Positions 25,243 to 33,921 of a stretch of 64,000 nucleotides of DNA are shown one piece after another; within the stretch, counting starts at the first letter, position 1; every line of letters begins with the position of its first letter. Source of the DNA: JBOGCH01 sp051656645 (GTDB taxonomy: Bacteria > Bacteroidota > Bacteroidia > Bacteroidales > Marinifilaceae); NCBI GenBank assembly GCA_051656645.1, contig JBOGCH010000009.1:20320-84319 (forward strand), read 5' to 3'. The notes below the pieces were generated by a model. That model did no database searches, was not told the origin of the DNA, and was given only the letters and a program-made list of their open reading frames with translations. The position numbers and the translations under genes are program-made.

Positions 25243-27066
25243 ATGTTTAAAAAAGGTTTTCTATTATTAGTTCTATTTACAATTGTTTTAGCGCTATCAT
25301 TTACTCAATATTTATTCCAAACGTGTAGTTTAAGTGATTTTTCTATGTCCACAATACTTTATAATGTGGTTAGTTGTCTTGGACAAGCATTTTTGTTTGC
25401 TCTGTTACCTTTTGTGGTAGTATATATGCCTTTGGCATTCCTAATAAGAAAACGTGAGGTTGCCTTTTATTCCTTGGCGGGAATCTATACGTTATTGCTT
25501 GTTTTTGCAGAGCTTAATAGAATTGTTTTTAGACTGTACCGTTTTCATATTAACTCAATGGTTATTGATTTAGCCACTGGCGATAATGCAGGTCAGATTT
25601 TTGTTGCAGGTGGAGGAACAGTTTTGAATGGTGTATTGATTTTGGCAATCATTGTATTAGTAATGGGGATGTTGATTTTTGCTGCAAAGAGTAGGTATCG
25701 CATAGTGAATGGGATAATAATAAAATCTGTATTTATTACCGGATTCTTGTCTGTTGCGGTGGGGCATATTGCACATATCTATGCTGCAGCTTTTGACAAA
25801 CATGAAATTATGCAGGCTGCATCGAGTGTCCCGTACTTCTATCCCGCAACGGCAAATGGAGCTTTATTGAAAATGGGAATTATTACACACAATGACTTAT
25901 ATAAGGAGCACAAGGGAGCGAGCCATAGTTTTCTTTATCCTAAGAAGGAAATAGTACTAGATAGCATAGCATCTAAAAAGAATATATTCATTATAGCTTT
26001 GGATTCATGGAATCCGCGTGTATATACAAATGAGTGTCAACCATGCATAACCGGTTTTGCTAAAAAAGGAGCAACATTCACAAATCATTTCAGTGCTAGT
26101 AATGGAACATCGGGATCTATATTTGGTTTGTTTTATGGTATTGCTTCTACATATAAAAAACAATTCGATATAACGGGAACTAAGCCGCTGCTTATTCATC
26201 ATGCGTTAGAAAGAGATTATAGAATAGAAACATTTCCAAGTGCTACATTGAAAAATCCGCCTTTTCATTCCACTGTTTTTGGACAGCTTAAGGATATTAC
26301 TTTAGAGAGCGAGGGAGAGACAGCATGGGATAGGGATTGTTTTCTTACGCAGCGTTTTGAGGATTATTTGGCACAGCATGTTACCTCTGATGATAAGCGA
26401 CCATTGTTTTCTTTCTTGTTCTATGACTTAATGCACGAGATCAGTTTGCCATCGGGAGTTTCAAATCCTTTCCAGCCAACGTGGACGAGTATGGATTACA
26501 CGAAGTTGAAAAATCAGTCTGATATACCAGAGTTTTTCAATCTGTATGCAAATTGCGCCTATGCTGTGGACTCACTTGTAGGGAGGATTTTAAATAGTAT
26601 AGAGAGTCATGGACTGCTAAGTAATAGTATTGTAATAATTATAGGTGACCACGGTCAAGAGTTTAATGAAAACGGGAAAGGTTTTTGGGGACATAACGGC
26701 AACTTTAGTAAATGGCAACTTCAAGTTCCTCTAGTTGTGTTTGATGGTGAACACAATGGAGTGTATGATTATCGTACCACTCATTTGGATATTGTCCCTA
26801 CGCTCATGAAAGGTGAACTTGGAGTACTTAATGAGATAGATGATTATTGTATGGGTAAACTACTGTGGGATCCAACGGGGCGTAAATATCATGTTGCCGG
26901 TAATGAGGATAACTATGCTTTAATATTCGATAATGTTATCTATGAGAAAAAGACATCAGGAAGGAGTTTTGTAACAGATACGTTACTCAATACTTTTGAA
27001 CGGAAAAATGTGAACGGGAGCGATTTAATCAATGCTCTAGAGTTTAAAAATAGTTTTATAGAATAA
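25243..27066 (+). CDS. YejM/PbgA-like membrane protein with sulfatase-fold domain
   Basis: 607 residues: an N-terminal membrane region with five hydrophobic segments (about 5-23, 45-67, 73-93, 128-147, 160-180) and an extracytoplasmic alkaline-phosphatase-superfamily domain from about 245. The metal and nucleophile positions appear intact: D254 (IALDSWN), T289 (NGTSGS), D469-H470 (GDHGQEF) and H484 (WGHNGNFS). The IFGLFYGI and WGHN-FS-WQ-QVPLVVF phrases resemble E. coli YejM, which controls lipopolysaccharide synthesis without phosphatase activity. Lipid-headgroup transferases of the LtaS/EptA type are the alternative. Its last codons lie inside a 30-bp terminator stem. Confidence 0.8.
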   Translation: MFKKGFLLLVLFTIVLALSFTQYLFQTCSLSDFSMSTILYNVVSCLGQAFLFALLPFVVVYMPLAFLIRKREVAFYSLAGIYTLLLVFAELNRIVFRLYRFHINSMVIDLATGDNAGQIFVAGGGTVLNGVLILAIIVLVMGMLIFAAKSRYRIVNGIIIKSVFITGFLSVAVGHIAHIYAAAFDKHEIMQAASSVPYFYPATANGALLKMGIITHNDLYKEHKGASHSFLYPKKEIVLDSIASKKNIFIIALDSWNPRVYTNECQPCITGFAKKGATFTNHFSASNGTSGSIFGLFYGIASTYKKQFDITGTKPLLIHHALERDYRIETFPSATLKNPPFHSTVFGQLKDITLESEGETAWDRDCFLTQRFEDYLAQHVTSDDKRPLFSFLFYDLMHEISLPSGVSNPFQPTWTSMDYTKLKNQSDIPEFFNLYANCAYAVDSLVGRILNSIESHGLLSNSIVIIIGDHGQEFNENGKGFWGHNGNFSKWQLQVPLVVFDGEHNGVYDYRTTHLDIVPTLMKGELGVLNEIDDYCMGKLLWDPTGRKYHVAGNEDNYALIFDNVIYEKKTSGRSFVTDTLLNTFERKNVNGSDLINALEFKNSFIE

Positions 27067-27113
27067 ATAATGGGTGGCATGATTGCCACCCATTATTTAT
27101 TCTATAAAACTAT
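27050..27113. terminator. Perfect 30-bp bidirectional terminator overlapping a stop codon
   Basis: Arms 27050-27079 and 27084-27113 are exact reverse complements with the 4-nt loop TGAT. The left arm contains the last five codons and TAA of the sulfatase-fold gene. The right arm reaches the first base of the stop codon of the convergent marC gene. Confidence 0.85.
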
Positions 27114-27706
27114 CAGTTTAGTGATCCGAGCAAAGTATGTATATTTGACATGATCAGCTTAACTGCTATTGCTAAAAGAATTATACCAAACATTTTGCGC
27201 ATGATGTAGATACCTCCTTTTCCAAAAAGTCGCTCAACATAATACACATACTTCAAAACAACAAACACAACAAACATATTTATAGCTACAGCGATAATGA
27301 TGTTCATAATATTATACTCAGCTCTTAAAGATAGCAGAGTTGTGAAAGATGCTGCTCCTGCTATAAGTGGAAAAACAAGAGGTATTATAGTTGCTGATCC
27401 TTCTGGACTATCATTCTTAAATATTTCAATGCCAAATATCATCTCAACGGCTAAAACAAAGAGGACTAAGCCACCCGCAACTGCAAATGATGATATGTCT
27501 ACATTAAACAATGACAAAAGTGCTTGTCCAACAAAAAGAAAAAGGACAAGAATAATCAATGAAATGATAGCAGCTTTGCCTGCTTCTACTTTCATATTCT
27601 TTTCTTTAAGTGCAATAATAATAGGAATTGCACCTAGAATGTCGATGACTGCGAATAATACCATAAAGGCACTAAGTACTTCTTTAAAGCTAAAATAGAC
27701 TTGCAT
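27113..27706 (-). CDS. MarC family membrane protein
   Basis: 197-residue integral membrane protein with six hydrophobic helices (about 8-30, 42-65, 70-92, 105-125, 135-155, 170-192). The family pattern is clear: FAVIDILGAIPIIIAL near 18-33, SSFAVAGGLVLFVLAVEMIFG, and PLVFPLIAGAASFTTLL near 112-126. MarC proteins were once linked to multiple antibiotic resistance, but that link was not supported. Their transport substrate is unknown. Monocistronic, convergent with the sulfatase-fold gene. Confidence 0.92.
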   Translation of the reverse strand: MQVYFSFKEVLSAFMVLFAVIDILGAIPIIIALKEKNMKVEAGKAAIISLIILVLFLFVGQALLSLFNVDISSFAVAGGLVLFVLAVEMIFGIEIFKNDSPEGSATIIPLVFPLIAGAASFTTLLSLRAEYNIMNIIIAVAINMFVVFVVLKYVYYVERLFGKGGIYIMRKMFGIILLAIAVKLIMSNIHTLLGSLN

Positions 27707-27872
27707 ATGTGTAATATAAATTAGTATATCTGTTTTTGTTTAAAATTATACAGACATAATTGTTTTTGTTAATTATTTAGCATTGCAAAAGTATTATTTT
27801 ATTGCAAATAGTTTTAGAATTTATATGTTATTTTTTACCTAAAATGGCATGCAAGTCATACGTATGCCAATA

Positions 27873-27906
27873 AAAAAGGGTTTCTCCGTGTGGAGAAACC
27901 CTTTTT
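27873..27906 (-). terminator. Terminator of the PPDK gene
   Basis: Perfect 15-bp stem AAAAAGGGTTTCTCC with its complement around the loop GTGT, ending in a T-run in both directions. It lies 19 bp past the ppdK stop. Confidence 0.85.
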
Positions 27907-27924
27907 CTATAATAGCGATATTAA

Positions 27925-30657
27925 TTATTTCGCGTGTTTGATAGCAGCTTGTGCAGCAGCAAGACGTGCGATAGGCACACGGAATGGAGAACATGATACG
28001 TAGTTCATTCCAATCTTGTCGCAGAAGATCACTGATGATGGCTCACCACCGTGCTCACCACAAATACCTACTTTAAGGTCAGCGTTAACTGAACGTCCTT
28101 TAGCAGTACCCATTTCAACTAACTGGCCAACACCTGTTTGGTCAAGAACAGCGAAAGGATCTGTTTTAAGGATACCTTTTTTAATGTATTCAGGTAAGAA
28201 TTTACCAGCGTCATCACGAGAGTATCCGAAAGTCATCTGAGTTAAGTCGTTAGTTCCGAAAGAGAAGAACTCAGCAACTTCACCGATTTGATCAGCTGTA
28301 AGAGCAGCACGAGGAATCTCGATCATAGTACCAACTTTGTAGTCTACACGGATACCTTTTTCAGTAAATACCATCTCAGCTACAGAGCGGATGATAGCTG
28401 TTTGCAATTTAAGCTCTTTCACTTCACCTACAAGTGGAACCATGATTTCGGCTTTAGGATTGAATCCTTTAGCTTTTAGGTTACATGCAGCTTCGATGAT
28501 AGCGCGTGCTTGCATCTCAGTGATTTCAGGATATACAATACCTAAACGACATCCACGGTGTCCTAACATTGGGTTGAACTCATGTAGAGCATCAACCTTT
28601 TGTTTAACTTCTTCAGCAGTGATACCTAATTTAGTAGCCATGTAAGCTTGAGAAGCAGCATCGTTTGGAGTAAACTCGTGCAAAGGTGGGTCAAGTAAAC
28701 GGATAGTTACACCTAAACCGTCCATTGCCTCAAGAATTCCTTCGAAGTCTCCACGTTGCATTGGTAATAATTTAGCAAGAGCTACGCGACGTCCAGACTC
28801 ATCATCAGCAAGGATCATTTCACGCATAGCGTCGATACGGTCACCTTCAAAGAACATGTGCTCTGTACGGCAAAGACCAACACCTTGTGCACCAAATTCG
28901 CGAGCAACTTTCGCATCGTTAGGAGTATCAGCGTTAGTACGTACGTGCATACGTGTATATTTGTCAGCTAAATCCATGATAGCTTTGAAGTCTTTATCTA
29001 AAGTAGCTTCAGTAGTAGCAACTTTACCTAAGTAAACTTCACCTGTTGTTCCGTTTAATGAGATCCAGTCACCTTCGTTGATTTCAACACCGTTAACAAC
29101 AAATTTACGTTTGTGGTAGTCAACTAAAACTTCACCAGCTCCAGAAACACAACATTTACCCATACCACGAGCAACAACGGCAGCGTGAGATGTCATACCT
29201 CCGCGAGAAGTTAAGATACCTTCAGACACGTGCATACCACGTAAATCTTCTGGAGATGTTTCTAAACGAACAAGGATTACTTTTTCGCCACGTTCTTTCC
29301 ACTCTTCAGCTTCGTCAGCAAAGAATACTACACGTCCACAAGCAGCACCTGGAGATGCAGGAAGACCTTTAGTTAATACTTTCGCTTTAGATTGAGCAGT
29401 TTTGTCGAATACTGGGTGAAGTAACTCGTCTAATTTAGCAGCTTCTAAACGAAGGAGAGCAGTTTTTTCATCGATCATACCTTCAGCAAGCATGTCAACA
29501 GCCATTTTCACCATAGCAAGACCAGTACGTTTTCCGTTACGAGTTTGTAACATCCATAATTTACCATCTTGGATAGTAAACTCAAGATCCTGCATATCGT
29601 GGAAATAGTCCTCTAATTTTTGTTGAGTTTCGTTCAATGCAGCATAAGCTTCTGGCATAGTCTCTTCTAATGAAGGGAATTTAGCAGCACGATCAGCTTC
29701 TGATACATTTTGTAATTTAGCCCAACGACGTGATCCTTCAAGAGTGATCTCTTGTGGAGTACGGATACCAGCTACTACGTCTTCACCTTGAGCGTCAATT
29801 AAGTACTCACCGTTGAAGATGTCTTCTCCTGTCGAAGCATCGCGAGTAAACGCAACACCTGTTGCAGAGTTGCTACCCATGTTACCGTAAACCATAGCTT
29901 GTACGTTAACAGCAGTTCCCCACTCTTCTGGGATTTGGTTTAATTGACGGTAAAGGATTGCACGCTCAGTATTCCAAGAATCGAATACTGCACATACTGC
30001 ACCCCATAGTTGTTCCCATGGGCAAGTAGGGAAGTCACGACCTGTTTTGTTTTTTACTACAGCTTTAAATTTAGCTACAAGCTCTTGTAAGTCTTCTGCA
30101 GTAAACTCAGTATCTTGAGTGATATTTTTTTGAGCTTTTAATTTATCGATTTCAACTTCGAATGGATCATGCTCACCTTTTCCAGCTTCAACACCCATTA
30201 CTACGTCACCGTACATTTGGATGAAACGGCGGTATGAGTCCCATGCGAAACGAGCGTTTCCTGATTTCTCAGCAACAATTTTTACAGCCTCATCGTTCAT
30301 ACCTAAGTTAAGAACGGTATTCATCATACCTGGCATTGACACTCTTGCTCCGGAACGAACTGAAACTAATAGAGGGAAACCTTCACCTTCTTTAGCGCCA
30401 AATTTTGCATTCATTGACTCTTCAGAAGCTTTGATACCAGCTTTTACCTGATCTTCGATCATTTTGATAACTGCCTCTTTACCGTCTTTGTTGTAAAGTG
30501 TACAAACTTCAGTTGTGATGGTGAAACCTGCAGGTACTGGAACTCCAATTAAGTTCATCTCTGCTAAGTTAGCACCTTTACCTCCAAGCAGGTTTTTCAT
30601 GTCTGCTTTACCTTCAGCTTTTCCGTCGCCAAACGTGTAAACGTACTTAGTACTCAT
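27925..30657 (-). CDS. ppdK: Pyruvate phosphate dikinase
   Basis: Reversibly converts pyruvate, ATP and phosphate to phosphoenolpyruvate, AMP and pyrophosphate; in anaerobes it links PEP and pyruvate with pyrophosphate. 910 residues, full length. Domain order: N-terminal nucleotide-binding domain (GGKGANLAEM near 27-36), central phosphohistidine domain with catalytic H491 in GGMTSHAAVVARG, and C-terminal PEP/pyruvate TIM barrel with the proton-donating Cys in GICGEHGG (C866). Codon use is strongly biased, with many GCT/GTT and few rare codons, as expected for a highly expressed gene. Single gene with its own terminator. Confidence 0.97.
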   Translation of the reverse strand: MSTKYVYTFGDGKAEGKADMKNLLGGKGANLAEMNLIGVPVPAGFTITTEVCTLYNKDGKEAVIKMIEDQVKAGIKASEESMNAKFGAKEGEGFPLLVSVRSGARVSMPGMMNTVLNLGMNDEAVKIVAEKSGNARFAWDSYRRFIQMYGDVVMGVEAGKGEHDPFEVEIDKLKAQKNITQDTEFTAEDLQELVAKFKAVVKNKTGRDFPTCPWEQLWGAVCAVFDSWNTERAILYRQLNQIPEEWGTAVNVQAMVYGNMGSNSATGVAFTRDASTGEDIFNGEYLIDAQGEDVVAGIRTPQEITLEGSRRWAKLQNVSEADRAAKFPSLEETMPEAYAALNETQQKLEDYFHDMQDLEFTIQDGKLWMLQTRNGKRTGLAMVKMAVDMLAEGMIDEKTALLRLEAAKLDELLHPVFDKTAQSKAKVLTKGLPASPGAACGRVVFFADEAEEWKERGEKVILVRLETSPEDLRGMHVSEGILTSRGGMTSHAAVVARGMGKCCVSGAGEVLVDYHKRKFVVNGVEINEGDWISLNGTTGEVYLGKVATTEATLDKDFKAIMDLADKYTRMHVRTNADTPNDAKVAREFGAQGVGLCRTEHMFFEGDRIDAMREMILADDESGRRVALAKLLPMQRGDFEGILEAMDGLGVTIRLLDPPLHEFTPNDAASQAYMATKLGITAEEVKQKVDALHEFNPMLGHRGCRLGIVYPEITEMQARAIIEAACNLKAKGFNPKAEIMVPLVGEVKELKLQTAIIRSVAEMVFTEKGIRVDYKVGTMIEIPRAALTADQIGEVAEFFSFGTNDLTQMTFGYSRDDAGKFLPEYIKKGILKTDPFAVLDQTGVGQLVEMGTAKGRSVNADLKVGICGEHGGEPSSVIFCDKIGMNYVSCSPFRVPIARLAAAQAAIKHAK

Positions 30658-30992
30658 AATTATCTTCGATTTGTGTTTAGCGGTATTCAGAAATTGAATA
30701 CCTTTATTTAAATAAATATTTGAAAAATAGAATCTTATTCATTAACATAAAGTGCTACAGCTCCTTATGAAAGTCGGATGACTTTTTTGACGTATGAAGT
30801 CTTAAACTCTAAAAATTCTTTGCGAATGTACGACTTTTTTTTTAATATAGAAATGGCGCAATTATTTTTTAGTCGTTGAAAATCTGATAATAAGTTACGA
30901 AATGTATACATATATTTCATTTTATATTTTATACAACAATATTGAATATTAACTTGTACTTTTACAGACCAAAATAATTAAAGATTATAATC
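30658..30992. other. 335-bp divergent promoter region
   Basis: Sits between divergent ppdK and the radical SAM gene. On the minus strand a -7-like TACATTCG lies near 30824-30831, about 170 bp before the ppdK start, implying a long leader. On the plus strand TACTTTTA at 30957-30964 lies about 30 bp before the radical SAM ATG. I see no hairpin or repeat of note. Confidence 0.4.
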
Positions 30993-31925
30993 ATGACGTC
31001 TCAAAAACGATATAAAGATTTTCCTACTTTTTTTAAAACGCTGTTTAATCAAAGAGTACAAAAGCTATCTATCGATGGTGGCTTTACCTGTCCCAATAGG
31101 GATGGGAGCAGAGGGGTGGGAGGATGTACGTTCTGCAATAACAAGAGTTTTAATCCCGATTATTGTCGTTCAACGAGTTCAATCACGCAGCAAATTGAAG
31201 AGGGGATTAACTTCTTTGATCATAAATATTCGGGCCAATATTACTTGGCCTACTTCCAAGCTTACTCAAATACCTATGCACCACTGGAAGTACTAAAACA
31301 AAAATATGAAGAGGCTTTGTCTCATCCAAAAGTTAAAGGATTAGTTATTGGTACCCGTCCAGATGCGATAACCGAGGAGGTGCTAAATTATCTTCAGGAC
31401 TTGGCTAAGCGTTATTATATCTGTGTGGAGTACGGAATAGAATCCACGAATAATACTATTCTAGACGCAATAAATAGAGGGCACCACTATGAAGAGGCAG
31501 AGCGTATCATTAAACTTAGCGCCAATCGCGGTTTGGTGATAGGTGCTCATCTCATTTTTGGACTACCTGGCGAATCTTATCAGTCCATGTTGGATGGTGC
31601 CATAAAGGTTAGTAATTTACCTATAGATGTCCTTAAATTTCATCAATTACAAATTGTCAAGGATACTCGTATGTCAACTCAGTATCAGCAAAATGCGGAA
31701 AGTTTTCATTTATATGATGTAAAAGACTATTTACAGTTTATGTGCGATGTAATTGCTCGTATGAACCCTAATGTATACTTAGAACGTTTTGTCAATCAAT
31801 CACCTCCCGAGTATCTGATAGCACCTAAATGGGGCGTGAAAAACTTTGAGTTTGTAGCTAAACTTGATAAGCTACTTCAAAGTCAAAACATTACTCAAGG
31901 AATGCTGTGGAATAAAGAGGAATAA
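30993..31925 (+). CDS. TIGR01212 (YhcC-type) radical SAM protein
   Basis: 310-residue radical SAM enzyme. The cluster-binding cysteines are C33, C45 and C48 in FTCPNRDGSRGVGGCTFCN. This is the wide spacing typical of the TIGR01212/YhcC family, where the first gap is longer than the classical CxxxCxxC. Later family phrases are YFQAYSNTYAPLEVL, IGTRPDAI and the VEYGIEST/HLIFGLPGE elements of the barrel. Substrate unknown; RNA modification has been suggested for relatives. Stands alone, with a good terminator that it shares with the convergent RRM gene. Confidence 0.9.
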   Translation: MTSQKRYKDFPTFFKTLFNQRVQKLSIDGGFTCPNRDGSRGVGGCTFCNNKSFNPDYCRSTSSITQQIEEGINFFDHKYSGQYYLAYFQAYSNTYAPLEVLKQKYEEALSHPKVKGLVIGTRPDAITEEVLNYLQDLAKRYYICVEYGIESTNNTILDAINRGHHYEEAERIIKLSANRGLVIGAHLIFGLPGESYQSMLDGAIKVSNLPIDVLKFHQLQIVKDTRMSTQYQQNAESFHLYDVKDYLQFMCDVIARMNPNVYLERFVNQSPPEYLIAPKWGVKNFEFVAKLDKLLQSQNITQGMLWNKEE

Positions 31926-31932
31926 TTCAATA

Positions 31933-31966
31933 AAAAAAGAGTTGCCAATTTAGGCAACTCTTTTTT
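31933..31966. terminator. Bidirectional terminator
   Basis: Fourteen-bp perfect stem AAAAAAGAGTTGCC and complement with a 6-nt loop, giving a T-run on either strand. Lies between the convergent radical SAM and RRM genes. Confidence 0.85.
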
Positions 31967-31994
31967 ATATATCAAAATGTTCAATATAAACAGA

Positions 31995-32324
31995 TTAATA
32001 ACGACGACGGTTTTCTTGTCCACCACGAGGTCCGTTATTGCTACGGAAACCACCACGGTTACCACCTGTACGAGGCTTGTCTTCGCGAGGTTTAGCAACA
32101 GTAACATTGATTACTTTACCATCATATTCAGCTTGGTTAAGTTCTTCAATTGCTTTTTGTGCTTCTTCATCGTTATCCATTTCAACGAATCCGAATCCTC
32201 TTGATTTTCCAGTCTCACGGTCTTTAATCACTTTTGCTGAACGTACTTCGCCGTACTCTGCAAATACATCATGTAAATCTTGGTCTGTAATTGCGTAACT
32301 TAAATTTGAAATGTAAATGTTCAT
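31995..32324 (-). CDS. RRM-domain RNA-binding protein
   Basis: 109-residue single RRM protein. RNP2 is IYISNL (residues 3-8) and RNP1 is KSRGFGFVEM (about 43-52), both with the aromatic RNA-stacking residues. The C-terminal 25 residues are Gly/Arg/Asn-rich (RTGGNRGGFRSNNGPRGG), as in cold-inducible plant and cyanobacterial RRM proteins. Bacteroidota lack Hfq in many lineages, and RRM proteins have been proposed as global RNA binders there. A -7-like box lies 137 bp upstream, implying a long 5' leader. Confidence 0.93.
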   Translation of the reverse strand: MNIYISNLSYAITDQDLHDVFAEYGEVRSAKVIKDRETGKSRGFGFVEMDNDEEAQKAIEELNQAEYDGKVINVTVAKPREDKPRTGGNRGGFRSNNGPRGGQENRRRY

Positions 32325-32460
32325 TTCCTTGATAAAATTAAATGATTAATAAATAAAATATTGAGATGAACATTTGTGAGAATGAAGTGTACAATGCAAT
32401 TACTGAAATTGAAAGGTAGAAACTTTATGAACTGACAATTATGTGTCTCAAATACAAAAA

Positions 32461-32468
32461 CAAATATA
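32461..32468 (-). promoter_or_regulatory. -7 box for the RRM gene, long leader
   Basis: TATATTTG followed by TTTTTG on the minus strand, 137 bp before the ATG. If used, the mRNA has a leader of about 130 nt, which is long for this genome and might carry autoregulation by the protein. Confidence 0.4.
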
Positions 32469-32611
32469 AGGATAAGAATTGAATTTACAAGAGTTAGGTA
32501 GATGAATAATTGTATATCGAACTTATTTATATAATCATACGTAGAATAGTAGTCATTATATATTAATAAATCTTTATTGAAAGTTTACTTATAAATTAAA
32601 GACTAAAACTT

Positions 32612-33301
32612 ATGAAAAAATTTTTAGCAGAATTAATCGGAACATTTACACTTGTACTTTTCGGATGCGGAAGCGCAGTGTTTGGCCAACTATTTATTAG
32701 TGGCGATGCGGGGACTCTATCAAACCCTATTACAATAGGAGCCATAGGGTTATGCTTTGGAGTGCCTTTGTTAATAATGTGTTATGCAATTGGCCCTGTA
32801 TCGGGTTGTCACATTAATCCGGCAGTTTCTCTGGGTGTATTTATTAACGGTGGAATGAGTTTCGGGGAAATGATTTACTATTGGATAGCTCAAGTTATTG
32901 GCGGATTTATTGCATGTTTTGCAATAGGTGCAATCTCACAACAATGGCTTCAATTTGGGGCAAATCAATTCCAGCCGGGAATGCTTGGGGGAGCTTTTAT
33001 TGGAGAAATAATATTCACTGCAATCTTTGTATTTGTAATTCTTGGAACAGTTAGTAAAACAGAATGGGCTGGATTTGCCGGTATTCCTATTGGTTTAGCT
33101 CTTGGTATTATTAATATTATTATGATTCCGATTGACGGATGTTCTGTAAATCCGGCAAGAAGTATCGGTCCTGCGCTTTTAACAGGTGGTATGGCTCTTT
33201 CACAATTGTGGGTATTCATATTAGCCCCTATTATTGGCGGTATTATCGGTGCAATAGTATGGCGCATTTTTAAACACCCTCAACACCAAGCTGCAAAATA
33301 A
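32612..33301 (+). CDS. aqpZ: Aquaporin Z-type water channel
   Basis: 229-residue MIP-family channel of the inner membrane with six helices and two half-helices. Both NPA motifs are present: HINPA with N69-P70-A71 and VNPAR with N180-P181-A182-R183. The Arg after the second NPA forms the selectivity filter, and the water-channel type is favoured by the short loops and AqpZ-like N-terminus (KKFLAELIGTFTLVLFGCG). Glycerol transport cannot be excluded. Single gene with a 27-bp terminator. Confidence 0.93.
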   Translation: MKKFLAELIGTFTLVLFGCGSAVFGQLFISGDAGTLSNPITIGAIGLCFGVPLLIMCYAIGPVSGCHINPAVSLGVFINGGMSFGEMIYYWIAQVIGGFIACFAIGAISQQWLQFGANQFQPGMLGGAFIGEIIFTAIFVFVILGTVSKTEWAGFAGIPIGLALGIINIIMIPIDGCSVNPARSIGPALLTGGMALSQLWVFILAPIIGGIIGAIVWRIFKHPQHQAAK

Positions 33302-33921
33302 ATAAAAGTAAATATGTAGCATAAATAATCCCAAGAGTATTTTGACTCTTGGGATTATTTATGCTACATATTTTTTTAAGTACGGTAACTGCCTAAACAT
33401 ATAAATATAGGCGTCGCAGCTTCCTTATCAAGATTGGGGTTAAACTTGTAGCTTATTATTAGTGCAATTCAGCGTATAGGGAGCATCTTTACCGTAAACA
33501 TTTAATTCTAAATAAAAACGTTCCCGCAGTTTGATAAGCTGTTTTTGAATTCATTCTTACAAACTCAATCACTCATCATCTAGCATCTTTCTTATGGTGC
33601 GTCATGCTTACATTTGTAGTTTACAGCATAATATAGATCGCAATACAAATTTGGGAATGATATAATTTAACATCGATATGGAGTTGATATTAAAAATATC
33701 AGAGCTCGAAGAATGTAATATTTTATTACAATAAGCTGTTGTTTTGTGAAAATATTAACTAAAGTTTGGATAATATTAATAAAATTACTATTTTACTAAA
33801 ATCCATATCAGAGCGCTCTCAAAAATTAAACTGACCTCAGAAATATTTATTGTCTGCTTACCATGCTCATGTTGGATACTAACAACGACACACTAATTTT
33901 TTTACTATATAACTTTTTATT
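33302..33921. other. 620-bp gap upstream of gltB
   Basis: Begins with the aquaporin terminator (33312-33371), then 550 bp without a convincing gene on either strand. Two short dyads are visible: GATATT-AAA-AATATC at 33686-33700 and AGAGCGCTCT at 33810-33819. Either could be an operator for the nitrogen-assimilation operon, but no known consensus was matched. Confidence 0.4.
33312..33371 (+). terminator. Perfect 27-bp terminator after aquaporin
   Basis: Arms 33312-33338 and 33345-33371 are exact reverse complements around a 6-nt loop, followed by a run of T. The stem is unusually long for an intrinsic terminator. Confidence 0.88.

Noticed and set aside
33372..33921. A riboswitch or small gene upstream of gltB.
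   Set aside because: No known aptamer pattern and no open frame with a plausible start were found; only two short dyads are visible.
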